From NCBI GenBank assembly GCA_003535195.1, contig DOHN01000141.1:1-17385 (forward strand): a stretch of 17,385 nucleotides of DNA, written 5' to 3'. Positions 1-7,972 of this stretch are shown piece after piece. The notes beneath the pieces were generated by a model. It was given only the letters and a program-made list of their open reading frames with translations. It was not told where the DNA came from and did not search any database. Position numbers and translations under genes: made by a program. Numbering within the stretch: position 1 is the first letter of the stretch; each line of letters opens with the position of its first letter. This DNA is from Ruminiclostridium sp. (GTDB lineage: Bacteria; Bacillota; Clostridia; DSM-8532).

Positions 1-50
1 TGGGGTTTAGCAATTAACTAATATATTATATTTTCGAAAGGAGCGTTTAC

Positions 51-1544
51 ATGAAACGCAAATTTATCCTTCTGTTTGGTACACTCTTACTGATTTATTC
101 AATAGTACCGCCGCGTCTGCAGCTCAGGCAGAGCCGCTCGTTCTTGAGGCGCCGCAAAATGTCACGGTGGAAGTCAAGCAGTATGAAGACGGAAGGCCTT
201 ATTTTGCGGTGAAATGGAGGAGTCCCGCAAGTATATTGGAGCTGGTTCGATATTGGAACGATCAAGGTGAAGCACCTTTAGAATACCAAACCGATATGAA
301 GGCAGGAGATGGAGCCTGGCGCTATGACAAGGGGGAGTCGCTTTGTGGGAACAGTTTGCATGCAGGATATGATAAAACTGGAATCTTTGCGGTAAACAAT
401 GCAAGTTATGATCCTATTAATGAAGGGCATCTGGATAATGTGGACATAAAGTCAAATGCCTACAGCTTCCGGGTTAGATATGCCTGCCTGACTTCCAATG
501 ACGAGGAGGAATATTATTCATACAGTCCCTTTTCAAATGTCTTTGAAACAGGCACACCCGTCTTTTACAAGGATGCCAGCAGCTGGGCAAAGTCCGAGCT
601 CCAGAAAGCCAATGATCTTGGCCTGATCCCCAAGATATTGAAGGGCGCCGATATGACAAAACCCATCACGCGGGAGGAATTCTGTGAGCTGGCTCTCCTG
701 CTCTATGAAAAGTACTGCCAAGCCTGTTTCGCCCAATCCCTTCAACGATACCGCAAACCCGCAGATTCTAAAAGCATTTGCGCTGGAAATTTCAAAGGGT
801 ACCTCAGCGACTGCTTTCACACCAAATAAGACAATCTCAAGACAGGAGTGCGCAACAATGTTGTTCCGCGCCATCAGGGCAATCGCCCCTAAGGCCGATT
901 ATTCCATAGCCGGCGTACCGGATTTTCCCGACCAGAAAGACATCGACTCCTGGGCTGCGGAGGGTACGAAATACATGTTCAAATTGGGCATCATAAAGGG
1001 CGATAACAGGGGTTACTTCGAAGCTCTATCAGAAGTGTCAGGACAGACCACTGAGACGAAGTATTGGAAGAAAGGCAGCATGGTCAAAAAAGTCGAAACA
1101 GGAAGCAGCGACAACAAAACGAAAACAGACATTTTCGACATGTCGAAAGGAGTGGCCTACAGCTATTATGAGGGCTCCGCTGAAGCGGTCAAGTCGGTAT
1201 ATACCATGAGCGACCCGAGCAAGCACATCAACCCATTTAATTTTACCGGGCCTTTTATCCTTGGTTCCGTGCAGGAGTCTGCCGACACAAAAATTACCGG
1301 CAACGAAACGATTAACGGCGTCAGCTGCTCCGTGATCACCACAACCATAGACGGCGAGATCTGCGCAAAGATATGGGTCAGCGAGGACGGTCTGAAGCGG
1401 CGAAGTGAAACGGTTTACTTCGGTTTTCCGATGACAACCTTGTACAAAAACTACAAAATCGGCGGCTCAATCAGCGACAGTGAATTCGAGCTCCCGCCGG
1501 GGATGACAGTTGATGAGGATGTCAACATAACCATTACGGAATAA
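51..1544 (+). pseudogene. SLH-domain surface protein, frameshifted and chimeric
   Basis: The frame opens at ATG 51 behind AAAGGAG with a signal peptide (MKRKFILLFGTLLLIYS). It then needs two frame changes. Near 90-107 one base seems missing, and the mature part (AQAEPLVLEAPQNVTVEVKQ) continues in another frame. Near 713 one base seems extra, returning to the first frame. The restored product has a fibronectin-like N-terminal region, then S-layer homology motifs: ITREEFCELALLLYEK, PFNDTANPQILKAFALEISKG with FTPNKTISRQECATMLFRAI, and the start of a third (PDFPDQKDIDSWAAEG). SLH domains anchor proteins to secondary cell wall polymer. From about 1030 the sequence stops resembling SLH and becomes a LolA/DUF4412-like beta-rich tail ending near DSEFELPPGM. 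This looks like an in-frame deletion fusion of two genes. First gene of a four-gene exported-protein operon. The SLH identity is clear; the tail assignment is tentative. Confidence 0.8.
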
Positions 1545-1570
1545 ATCTGACAAACATGGGAGTGGTTCAT

Positions 1571-2644
1571 TTGAAAGTTTTCCCTTTTCTTATCATTGCA
1601 GTGTTAATAATCAGCCTTGCCGGCTGTGCAGCGTTACCGGGGCCCGGCAAAGCATCGGAGAAAAAACCGGAATCTCTGCAGAACTCCGGTTCCCAGGATG
1701 ATAAATCCGGTGGGCAGTCAGATGTAAAGTCAGAAGGCCTTGACTGGACTATTAATGCAGACGACACCATTTCCGGCAGCTATGAATTGCCTGCGGGCGG
1801 TAAAGCTCTTGAATATGATATTACTCTCAGACTGGCTGCCTGGAAATCAGGAGGAGAGGATGTTTACGGCAGGTATGAGGGGGAAGCGTATATCCTGTTC
1901 AAGTTTGATGAGTCCGGTCTGTCGGATGCGGATTATCAGTATATGGGCGGGGGTGCTTTCAACAGAAAGTGTGAAAAGCTGGAGTTTGAAGTTGAGGTAT
2001 ATGACCGGGAAGAGCTGAACCAGAAAATTATCCCGTTACCTGGTACCGATACCATATCTATTATGCCGCTGCGGACTTATAATGCTATGGCTTCCTCTAA
2101 TTCGGTCTGGTCAACCATTCTTCAGATGGATCAGACTGTAAGGGGCAGGAAGTCCGGTGATACCCTGTCTCAAATAGAAGGCGGTTCCGGTGAAAGCTCT
2201 TCAGATGTTATGGGAATCGACTTTTTTATTGATAATAGATATGTAACAGTAGATATCCCCACATACAGACTAACCTGGAATTGCGGATATTTCACCGGTA
2301 CAGTTGACAGCAGCCCTTTGGGTACTGCAAAACGCAATAAGCTTGATATGCCCGATACCGGGTTAGAAAATTCCAATGTGGTGGATGACGGAGAAAAGAA
2401 AAATCCCCCTCAAACAGAGCAAAATGGGGGAAATGAGGAATATCCTTTTGATTTACCACGGAATGAGCTCAAGGATAAATACATCCATGATGATCCCAAT
2501 GGGTTGACCGGATACGATATGAATAGCGACGGTAAGGTTGATGCGTATATTGACGACGACGGTAATCTTAAATTTGATTTGAACTTTGACGGTGTGTTCG
2601 ATGATTTGGAGGACACAGAAGGAACCGAGTGGGGGCAAGGATGA
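1571..2644 (+). CDS. Putative lipoprotein with acidic calcium-binding-like C-terminus
   Basis: This is a predicted 357-residue exported lipoprotein. I choose the TTG at 1571 because GGGAGTGG lies just upstream at good spacing. An in-frame ATG at 1556 has no ribosome site and would only add five residues. The N-terminus is a hydrophobic signal peptide ending in the lipobox LAGC. A low-complexity Gly/Ser/Lys linker follows, then a beta-rich domain (about residues 50-250) that shares a pattern with the next gene (Y-x-I-x-L, then K-x-GG, then G-x-YEG). The C-terminus holds acidic repeats (DMNSDGKVDAYIDDDG, DLNFDGVFDDLED) like EF-hand/dockerin or thrombospondin type-3 calcium loops. It sits 26 nt after the SLH relic and 24 nt before the next lipoprotein. 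No named family is recognised; function unknown. Confidence 0.75.
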   Translation: MKVFPFLIIAVLIISLAGCAALPGPGKASEKKPESLQNSGSQDDKSGGQSDVKSEGLDWTINADDTISGSYELPAGGKALEYDITLRLAAWKSGGEDVYGRYEGEAYILFKFDESGLSDADYQYMGGGAFNRKCEKLEFEVEVYDREELNQKIIPLPGTDTISIMPLRTYNAMASSNSVWSTILQMDQTVRGRKSGDTLSQIEGGSGESSSDVMGIDFFIDNRYVTVDIPTYRLTWNCGYFTGTVDSSPLGTAKRNKLDMPDTGLENSNVVDDGEKKNPPQTEQNGGNEEYPFDLPRNELKDKYIHDDPNGLTGYDMNSDGKVDAYIDDDGNLKFDLNFDGVFDDLEDTEGTEWGQG

Positions 2645-2668
2645 CAAAGGAAAGGCAGGTGGAAAGTT

Positions 2669-3967
2669 ATGCCAACGGTAAAAAAAGCAATAAAGGTATC
2701 GCTGCTGGTTCTGGTTATGGCAGCTATTGCTTGCGGATGCTCCAATTCTATTTCCATTGCAGACAAAACACCGGCAACAATAAAGATTTATCCCGCAATG
2801 GCGGAGCTTCCGGCAGGAGAGACTTTATTGCTTAAGGTGAATACGGCATCCAGTAGCACAGAGGATATGTCCGTGGAATGGAAAAGCTCGGATGATCGGA
2901 TTGCATCGGTGTCTGAAAATGGGTGTGTCACTGCGATAGCTGAGGGTGAGGCTGTTATGGAGGCCTTCCTTGTTAATGACAAAAGGCAAAAGAGTACCTG
3001 CCGGATTGTAGTTAAGGAAGATGGACCGATACTGTTGTTTTCTATTGATGAAAAAGAAGATGAAAATAATGCATCAAACGGAGCATCCGGCTCTCATACC
3101 CAAAATCCGCCCGGCATAGGCGCACCGCAGGGAGAGCCTGAGCAACTTGAGCCTCCTGATATACCGGATGATTCTCAGGGCGAAACCGAACAGGGAGGAA
3201 TGGAAGAGGAGATTCCCGTTGAACACGATCCTGAGCTGGATATTCCTGTTGAGCATGATCCCAGGCTTGATGAATATATCTGGGCAATACGCATTAATGA
3301 TACCCTTGAACAGGATATAGGGGATTCCGGGCTTCCGTTGAAGCTTGTATATAAGCTTCAGTTGAATGTGGTGAAGAAGGGCGGCAAAACTTCAGAGGGA
3401 ATATATGAAGGAAATGCTACTCTTGAAATGAAGGTTGATACCGGTAAGTTATCCAAGGAAATCCTTGAGAAATCTGAGGGATTGCTGAGCAAGTTCATGG
3501 TGAATGTTGGTGGCAATTTCAGTGCAGATAGCCTATCGATGAAAGTTGGTCCATATAAGCATAAGGATTTTTCAAACTTTGACAAAGGGTCTGTGGATGA
3601 CTCCGGCGATACAATTACCATAGCTCCGTTAGTTCCAAAGGATGGGGGCAGTTCGGGTGGTCCTGAGATTGTAGAGCTAAAACCCAGGGAAGACGCTGGT
3701 TCCGGTCCCGAAATTGTGCCGTTGGTCCCGAAGTTTGGAATGGCACTTGGCTACGCGTTGTTTGAAGGTTCAGGGGCCTTTGGCATATCTACTATGGATA
3801 TTTCCGGCGTAGGCATCGATTCGGATGAGCAGATGGGTTCCTCGGTAGCTCTGACATATAAATTGAGTATTGGTTCAGCCGGAAAAATTGACTTAAAGAT
3901 AGCGGGATTGGGAATAAATAGTTCCTTTAGTGGGCGTATCAGCAAGAAACCTATGGTTCCCAGGTGA
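2669..3967 (+). CDS. Big2-domain lipoprotein
   Basis: This is a 432-residue lipoprotein. ATG 2669 follows an AGGTGGAA ribosome site. The signal peptide ends at CGCS, with Cys near residue 24 as the lipidation site. Residues of about 36-115 form a bacterial Ig-like (Big2) domain: the core reads VEWKSSDDRIASVSENG, then VTAIAEGEAVMEA. A Pro/Glu/Gly-rich linker contains a tandem IPVEHDPELD / IPVEHDPRLD repeat. The second half (about 205-430) resembles the beta-rich domain of the preceding lipoprotein (YKLQLNVVKKGGKTSEG, then YEGNATLEMKVD). It also contains a second internal repeat around PLVPK and PEIV (about residues 320-355). Big2 domains are common in surface adhesins and cell-wall proteins, so a cell-surface scaffold or binding role is inferred. 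Third gene of the operon; 17 nt separate it from the next ATG. Confidence 0.75.
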   Translation: MPTVKKAIKVSLLVLVMAAIACGCSNSISIADKTPATIKIYPAMAELPAGETLLLKVNTASSSTEDMSVEWKSSDDRIASVSENGCVTAIAEGEAVMEAFLVNDKRQKSTCRIVVKEDGPILLFSIDEKEDENNASNGASGSHTQNPPGIGAPQGEPEQLEPPDIPDDSQGETEQGGMEEEIPVEHDPELDIPVEHDPRLDEYIWAIRINDTLEQDIGDSGLPLKLVYKLQLNVVKKGGKTSEGIYEGNATLEMKVDTGKLSKEILEKSEGLLSKFMVNVGGNFSADSLSMKVGPYKHKDFSNFDKGSVDDSGDTITIAPLVPKDGGSSGGPEIVELKPREDAGSGPEIVPLVPKFGMALGYALFEGSGAFGISTMDISGVGIDSDEQMGSSVALTYKLSIGSAGKIDLKIAGLGINSSFSGRISKKPMVPR

Positions 3968-3984
3968 GAGGGGGAGAAAAGGAT

Positions 3985-4831
3985 ATGAAAAAAAATCTAT
4001 AAATACTTATTTATTATTACTGCAGTGCCATTGATAAGCATGTCCGTATTTCTGGCAGGCTGCGGTTCAACGGGTAAAGCTGCTAAAGATGCGAAAGCGG
4101 CTGCAAAGGATGCTGCTGAAACAGTAAAAAAAGTAGTTGATATACAGGATGAAGGCGATGAAGCAATGAATGCTCTGGAGAATATTTCGGATATGATCGG
4201 TGAGGATGCATTAGGCAAGGCGCTGGATGGAGGCGGCCTTACAGTCGAAGGCTGGCCTGAAGGCAAGATCCCTGCCGAAATTCCCGAATATAGGAAAGGG
4301 AAGGTGGTAAACTCCGGCGGATACGAGGAAGAATATACAATCCTTGTGGAAACCGAAGAAGAAGAATTAAAGGAGTATCTTGACCAGCTTGAGGACTCAG
4401 GCTGGTATGTTGACAGGGATGATAGGTTTCCTATGGCGAGGGAAAAAAACATAAGCCTCAACTTCCAATTCAATTCAAAAACCCTGCTGCAAATAAGCGT
4501 ATATGTGCAAAAGCAAGGTCCCTGGCCTGTAGATGAATTACCTTCTGATATTTTTCCGCCGGATAAAGGTACTCTGGTTGGGGAGGTTGCAATCTCGGAC
4601 ATAGGAGAGAGAGAAGGTACAGCGTATAATATCGCCTATGGCTATGAAGGCCTTAGTATTGAGGATGCCGGGGAATATATGCAGAAACTTATTGATAAAG
4701 GATGGCAAGGAGATGCGTATATGGTAAGCAAGATTGTGGAATGGAAGGACAATCGTTTTGAAGCATCCATAGAAGTTATGGAATATCAGGAAATAATAAC
4801 CTTCTCCAGCAATTTAAGAAGGCTGCAATAG
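3985..4831 (+). pseudogene. Lipoprotein of two tandem related domains, frameshifted in a poly-A tract
   Basis: A strong GGGGGAG ribosome site precedes ATG 3985, but the ATG is followed by eight A residues (3988-3995), which lead to a TAA after four codons. With seven A residues the product would read MKKIYKYLFIITAVPLISMS and reach the lipobox LAGC, giving about 281 residues. The rest of the frame is open to 4831. After an Ala/Lys-rich helix (about residues 30-75), two similar halves follow. Each begins with W-P (WPEGKIPAEIPEYRKG; WPVDELPSDIFPPDKG) and ends with a helix and a GW (YLDQLEDSGWY; YMQKLIDKGWQ). This resembles uncharacterised DUF families found in clostridial lipoproteins; no function is known. 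The single-base excess could be a sequencing error, a true mutation, or a slippage site that still gives some product. Confidence 0.7.
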
Positions 4832-4965
4832 TAACCGCACTGGCGCTCGTTGTTGTAATGTCGTGCGCCGTCTTTTCATGGTATATGCCGCCTAAAGAGT
4901 TTGGGGGCCTATACTTTTGCTATACTAATAAAAAATATAAAATAAATATAATACATCCCATTTAA
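4816..4965 (+). pseudogene. Remnant frame with a signal-peptide-like segment
   Basis: A frame overlapping the end of the previous gene reads KKAAIVTALALVVVMSCAVF, then SWYMPPKEFGGLYF, and stops at 4963-4965. The first part looks like an N-terminal membrane or signal segment (positive Lys, then a hydrophobic run), but no start codon with a ribosome site is present. After about 45 codons the frame becomes AT-rich and ends. It may be the beginning of a further exported-protein gene fused by deletion to the tail of the upstream lipoprotein gene. It could also be chance. The rest of 4832-5005 is AT-rich, with no other gene seen. Confidence 0.3.
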
Positions 4966-5005
4966 ACGTACGTTTCCGCCGAAAAAAGGAATCCGGTTGT
5001 TGCAT

Positions 5006-5058
5006 GCGGAGTGTCCTTATAGGATCTGAGTATCCTATCAAGGACACTCTGCTTTTTT
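5006..5058 (+). terminator. Rho-independent terminator of the lipoprotein operon
   Basis: The arm 5006-5025 pairs with 5032-5052. GAGTGTCCTT matches AAGGACACTC perfectly, and ATAGGAT matches ATCCTAT with one bulged C at 5039 and a six-base loop. Six T residues follow at 5053-5058. The T tract is on the + strand side only, so it terminates rightward transcription. Confidence 0.85.
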
Positions 5059-5314
5059 ACGCTCAAAAAAGGGATATAGGTTGCGATTACTGACTTCCAG
5101 CCCTTCCGATACACAAAGCAGCTTTACCTTGTGTTCGTTCAAAAGGTCAATGTACGACTGCACAATGCCCCACTCCCGCCCGATACGCGAAAGGTTTTTC
5201 ACCAGCACCACATCGACCTTGCCCGCGCAGTTCGGCGGCTTGGGCCTCCAGACTGGACGTGTCCTCGCGGGCCACACGGCAGTAAAGGGCGACTCGCAAA
5301 TTGATCGTTGCCAT
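5038..5314 (-). pseudogene. Degenerate serine recombinase (resolvase-family) fragment
   Basis: On the - strand, ATG 5314 follows GGAGG and begins MATINLRVALYCRVAREDTS, then LEAQAAELR. This is the start of a serine recombinase catalytic domain, with the position of the usual nucleophilic Ser (YCRVS) now Ala. The frame then shifts and resumes as KVDVVLVKNLSRIGRE, then YIDLLNEHKVKLLCVSEG, which is the later part of the same domain. The normal middle, about 40-50 residues including the region around the helix-E start, is absent. The fragment stops at 5038 inside the terminator hairpin. No DNA-binding domain is visible. The sequence is richer in GC than its neighbours, suggesting a mobile-element remnant. 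Confidence 0.75.
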
Positions 5315-5325
5315 ATGGCTTTCCT

Positions 5326-5359
5326 CCGTTTCGATTTTTGAGTTGAGCAATCGAAACGG
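5326..5359 (-). promoter_or_regulatory. Hairpin overlapping the recombinase ribosome site
   Basis: CCGTTTCGATT (5326-5336) and AATCGAAACGG (5349-5359) form a perfect 11-bp inverted repeat with a 12-base loop. Read on the - strand, the stem ends within the GGAGG ribosome site (5323-5327), so two of its G residues are paired. It could limit translation of the recombinase, or be a recombinase site. Both ideas are inference. Confidence 0.5.
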
Positions 5360-5521
5360 GGAAAGGCGGGGATCGGCAGCCGGGGCCGCCGCCGCGCACC
5401 TCGGGACATTTTGTCTCGAAGTGAAAAGGGTTGACTAATAAAACTGGTTGGCAAAGTCCACATGATGTTAAAAAAGCGCGTAAACAAAACACCTTTACGG
5501 GAAACGTCCCGAAAGATGTCG
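5360..5521. other. GC-rich leader, no gene assigned
   Basis: The stretch between the recombinase relic and the exporter terminator contains a GC-rich patch (about 5357-5405). A - strand frame is open here (about 5360-5550) but has no start with a ribosome site and no recognisable motif. It is best viewed as the upstream part of the recombinase element. From 5551 to 5647 I see only an ATGTAG/CTACAT inverted repeat (about 5575-5606) and no gene. Confidence 0.4.
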
Positions 5522-5524
5522 AAT

Positions 5525-5550
5525 AAAAAATGGCCGCGATAGTCGGCCAT
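5525..5550 (-). terminator. Rho-independent terminator of the ABC exporter operon
   Basis: ATGGCCG (5530-5536) and CGGCCAT (5544-5550) form a perfect stem with a seven-base loop. On the - strand the stem is followed by TTTTTTATT. It lies about 100 nt after the permease stop, in the right direction to end the exporter transcript. Confidence 0.75.
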
Positions 5551-5647
5551 GAATACTTGTGCTTTTTTGAAGTTATGTAGGGAGAAAACTTCGGCTACAT
5601 CCTCAAATAATTTTGTTTGCTCCTCATAGGGGCTTCGTACAGGATAA

Positions 5648-7972
5648 TCACTCCACGCTTTTCAGCGATGCCACCATATCAATGCTCCTGAACTTTCGCT
5701 CCATTAGATGATTTACAAGCATGGTAAATCCAATAACAAAAGCAAAACCTATAACGATATTGAATGCGCCAATTGATGGCATAATCTCCAAATCCGGCGT
5801 CGTTGCTTGTTGCAGGATCACACGGAGCAGCAAAGTTCCAACTATATAGCCAAAGGGTAATCCGAATATCGTAATCCAGATGTTCTCGCGCAAAACCAGC
5901 CGTTTCATCTCCTTTCTATAAAAGCCCAAAACTTTTAGCGTCGCAAGCTCGCGCGTTCGTTCATAGTAGTTCATGCGCCCCAGCACCATCATGACGGCAA
6001 AGGCAAGCAAGCCGGAGAACACAATCAAAATGACTTGGAAAAATTGCAGTGTTTCCAGCACGATCAGCATGTTATTTCGCATTTCTTCCTTCGTCTCAAC
6101 CAGCGAAATCCTCGGATCGGCTTTCAGATTTTCGAGTTCAAGCCCCTGCCCATCTATAAGCAGCGTCCGTACGAGAAAAGGCAAATCCGACACCTTCTCA
6201 AAAGCGGTTTTACCTATATAGACCTCATTGCCTACAGGGAAATCCACAATGTCCGTCACTTCAAGGGAGAGAACGGTTCCGTCAAGGTGTTCCGCTTTGA
6301 GCGTATTGCCAGCGCCCACAGAAAGGTACTTCGCCATTCTCGGCGTAATCAGCACGCCATCCTCCGGCAAACGAACAGCCATACCGTTTATATCTTTGAA
6401 GTTGAGGCTTTTTTGCCCTTCGTCCATTACCACAAGATACGGGTTTTGCATTTGACCGTTTTCCCCGTATAGATAGACACCAAAGGCCATTGTCTCATCG
6501 ATATTTTTTGCACCGTCCAACTTACCGTAGATGTCCGAAAGCTGCTCCTGTGCCAGAGAGGTCCGGAGCTTGATTTCCACGCTATACTGCACTGTCTCAT
6601 TGAACGCTTTGTCGAGCATTCCATTGATCGAGTTCATCAGCCCGAAGCCGCACAGTATCAGGGCCGTGGAGCCTATAATTCCAACAAGGCCCATGAGCAT
6701 CCTTACCTTATTGCGAAACAGGTTTCGCGTGACGATTTTTCCGCTGAAGCTTAAGCTCCGCCAAAACGGCGCGATCCGCTCCAGCACAATACGGTGTCCT
6801 TGTGCCGGGGGCTTTGGCCGCATCAATTCCGATGGCATGGACCCCAGCGACTTGCGGCAGGAGAGCACCGCAGCGCCGCAGGTTACGACCGCCACGCAAA
6901 ACACCGCTAACGCAAGATGGGGAGAAAACGCTTTCACTCCGGTCGCTTCTATGGTGTAATAAGTGATTCCGACATCATACAGGGACTGGGCAATCAAATA
7001 CCGGGAAAGAATCCATCCCAAAATCATGCTGGGAACGGTTATTAAAACGCCAAAGAGCGCGTACCGCCTCATGATTTCTCTTTTAGAGAAGCCCAGGGAG
7101 CGCAGCGTACCCAAATGCTGGCGTTGGTTTTCCGTCATGCGGGAAACGGTAATCCACGTCACAAGAGCAGCCGTCAGGAAAAAGGCGACGGAAAACAGCA
7201 GCCCGATTTGCTTTATCCCGGTCATGGCGTCCGCAACCTTTCGGTAGCTCGTCTGATGAGAACGGCTGAGGATATTTGCGCCCTCAACTGTTTCGCGCAC
7301 CGCTTTCGTGGTTTCTTCCTGTGAAAGATTTGATCCCTTATCAACGGTAAGGATGATTTCATTGAAAGCAACGTTCGGTAAAGAGGACACGTTCGTATAG
7401 GCAAAACCGTATTTGTGGTAGTCGGGAACAGTCAGTCCCTCCGGCGCATAATAAACGTATTCCACATTACGGACAATTCCTTGAATCAACCACTCTGTTT
7501 GTTCTTCGCCGTCCCCTGTGGTAATTATTTCTCCAACAGACAGCCCGTGCGCTTCGGCAAAGCGGCTGTCAAGCAACAGGGTGTTTGTTTCACTCCCATC
7601 GAGCAGGCTGCCGTCAAGCAGTTCCGGCACGTTAATCGTCGCCGTTTCATCTTCGGCGTGAATGCGCAACACCGCGCCGGACGAGCCGGACAAAGCGACA
7701 TCGACCACCTTGCGGCGCTGTGCATCTTGAATATTGTCCAAAGACAGTACATTGTTTGAGTCGGAATCGGAGAACTCCGCTTTGTAAATCCAATAGTCGG
7801 CAAGATTGGCGCGCTCGTAATAATTTAAGACTTCATTTTCAACGGTACTGACATACAGGTTAATTCCGCTGAACAGAGCGATCCCAAGGGAACAGATACA
7901 CACGATGGCAAGAAAAGACCAGCGATTCTCCCCAATATCCCGAAAAATCTTTTTCTGCAGCATAGTCACCAT
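5648..7972 (-). CDS. FtsX-family ABC transporter permease
   Basis: This is a 774-residue membrane protein with the two-FtsX-domain plan of Gram-positive ABC exporter permeases. It has a transmembrane segment near residues 18-40, then a long extracellular domain (about 41-250). The first FtsX unit has membrane segments near 253-276, 305-325 and 352-371. Another segment near 426-446 precedes a second extracellular domain, and a final FtsX unit has segments near 646-664, 695-715 and 737-757. The cytoplasmic coupling motifs HLGTLRSLGFSKREIM and ELATLKVLGFYRKEM are both present. ATG 7972 overlaps the end of the ATPase gene by 7 bp and has GGAGGG upstream, so translation is coupled. An in-frame ATG at 7963 is an alternative start. 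The pair probably exports antimicrobial peptides, lipids or lipoproteins; the substrate cannot be read from the sequence. Confidence 0.92.
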   Translation of the reverse strand: MVTMLQKKIFRDIGENRWSFLAIVCICSLGIALFSGINLYVSTVENEVLNYYERANLADYWIYKAEFSDSDSNNVLSLDNIQDAQRRKVVDVALSGSSGAVLRIHAEDETATINVPELLDGSLLDGSETNTLLLDSRFAEAHGLSVGEIITTGDGEEQTEWLIQGIVRNVEYVYYAPEGLTVPDYHKYGFAYTNVSSLPNVAFNEIILTVDKGSNLSQEETTKAVRETVEGANILSRSHQTSYRKVADAMTGIKQIGLLFSVAFFLTAALVTWITVSRMTENQRQHLGTLRSLGFSKREIMRRYALFGVLITVPSMILGWILSRYLIAQSLYDVGITYYTIEATGVKAFSPHLALAVFCVAVVTCGAAVLSCRKSLGSMPSELMRPKPPAQGHRIVLERIAPFWRSLSFSGKIVTRNLFRNKVRMLMGLVGIIGSTALILCGFGLMNSINGMLDKAFNETVQYSVEIKLRTSLAQEQLSDIYGKLDGAKNIDETMAFGVYLYGENGQMQNPYLVVMDEGQKSLNFKDINGMAVRLPEDGVLITPRMAKYLSVGAGNTLKAEHLDGTVLSLEVTDIVDFPVGNEVYIGKTAFEKVSDLPFLVRTLLIDGQGLELENLKADPRISLVETKEEMRNNMLIVLETLQFFQVILIVFSGLLAFAVMMVLGRMNYYERTRELATLKVLGFYRKEMKRLVLRENIWITIFGLPFGYIVGTLLLRVILQQATTPDLEIMPSIGAFNIVIGFAFVIGFTMLVNHLMERKFRSIDMVASLKSVE

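Noticed and set aside
5038..5550. 170-codon - strand frame as one complete gene
   Set aside because: Only the last 60 or so residues are recombinase-like. The true start of that gene (ATG 5314 with GGAGG) is in another frame, so the long frame is an accidental join.
6531..6959. 142-codon + strand frame opposite the permease
   Set aside because: It is a shadow of the permease gene, with no ribosome site and no recognisable protein pattern.
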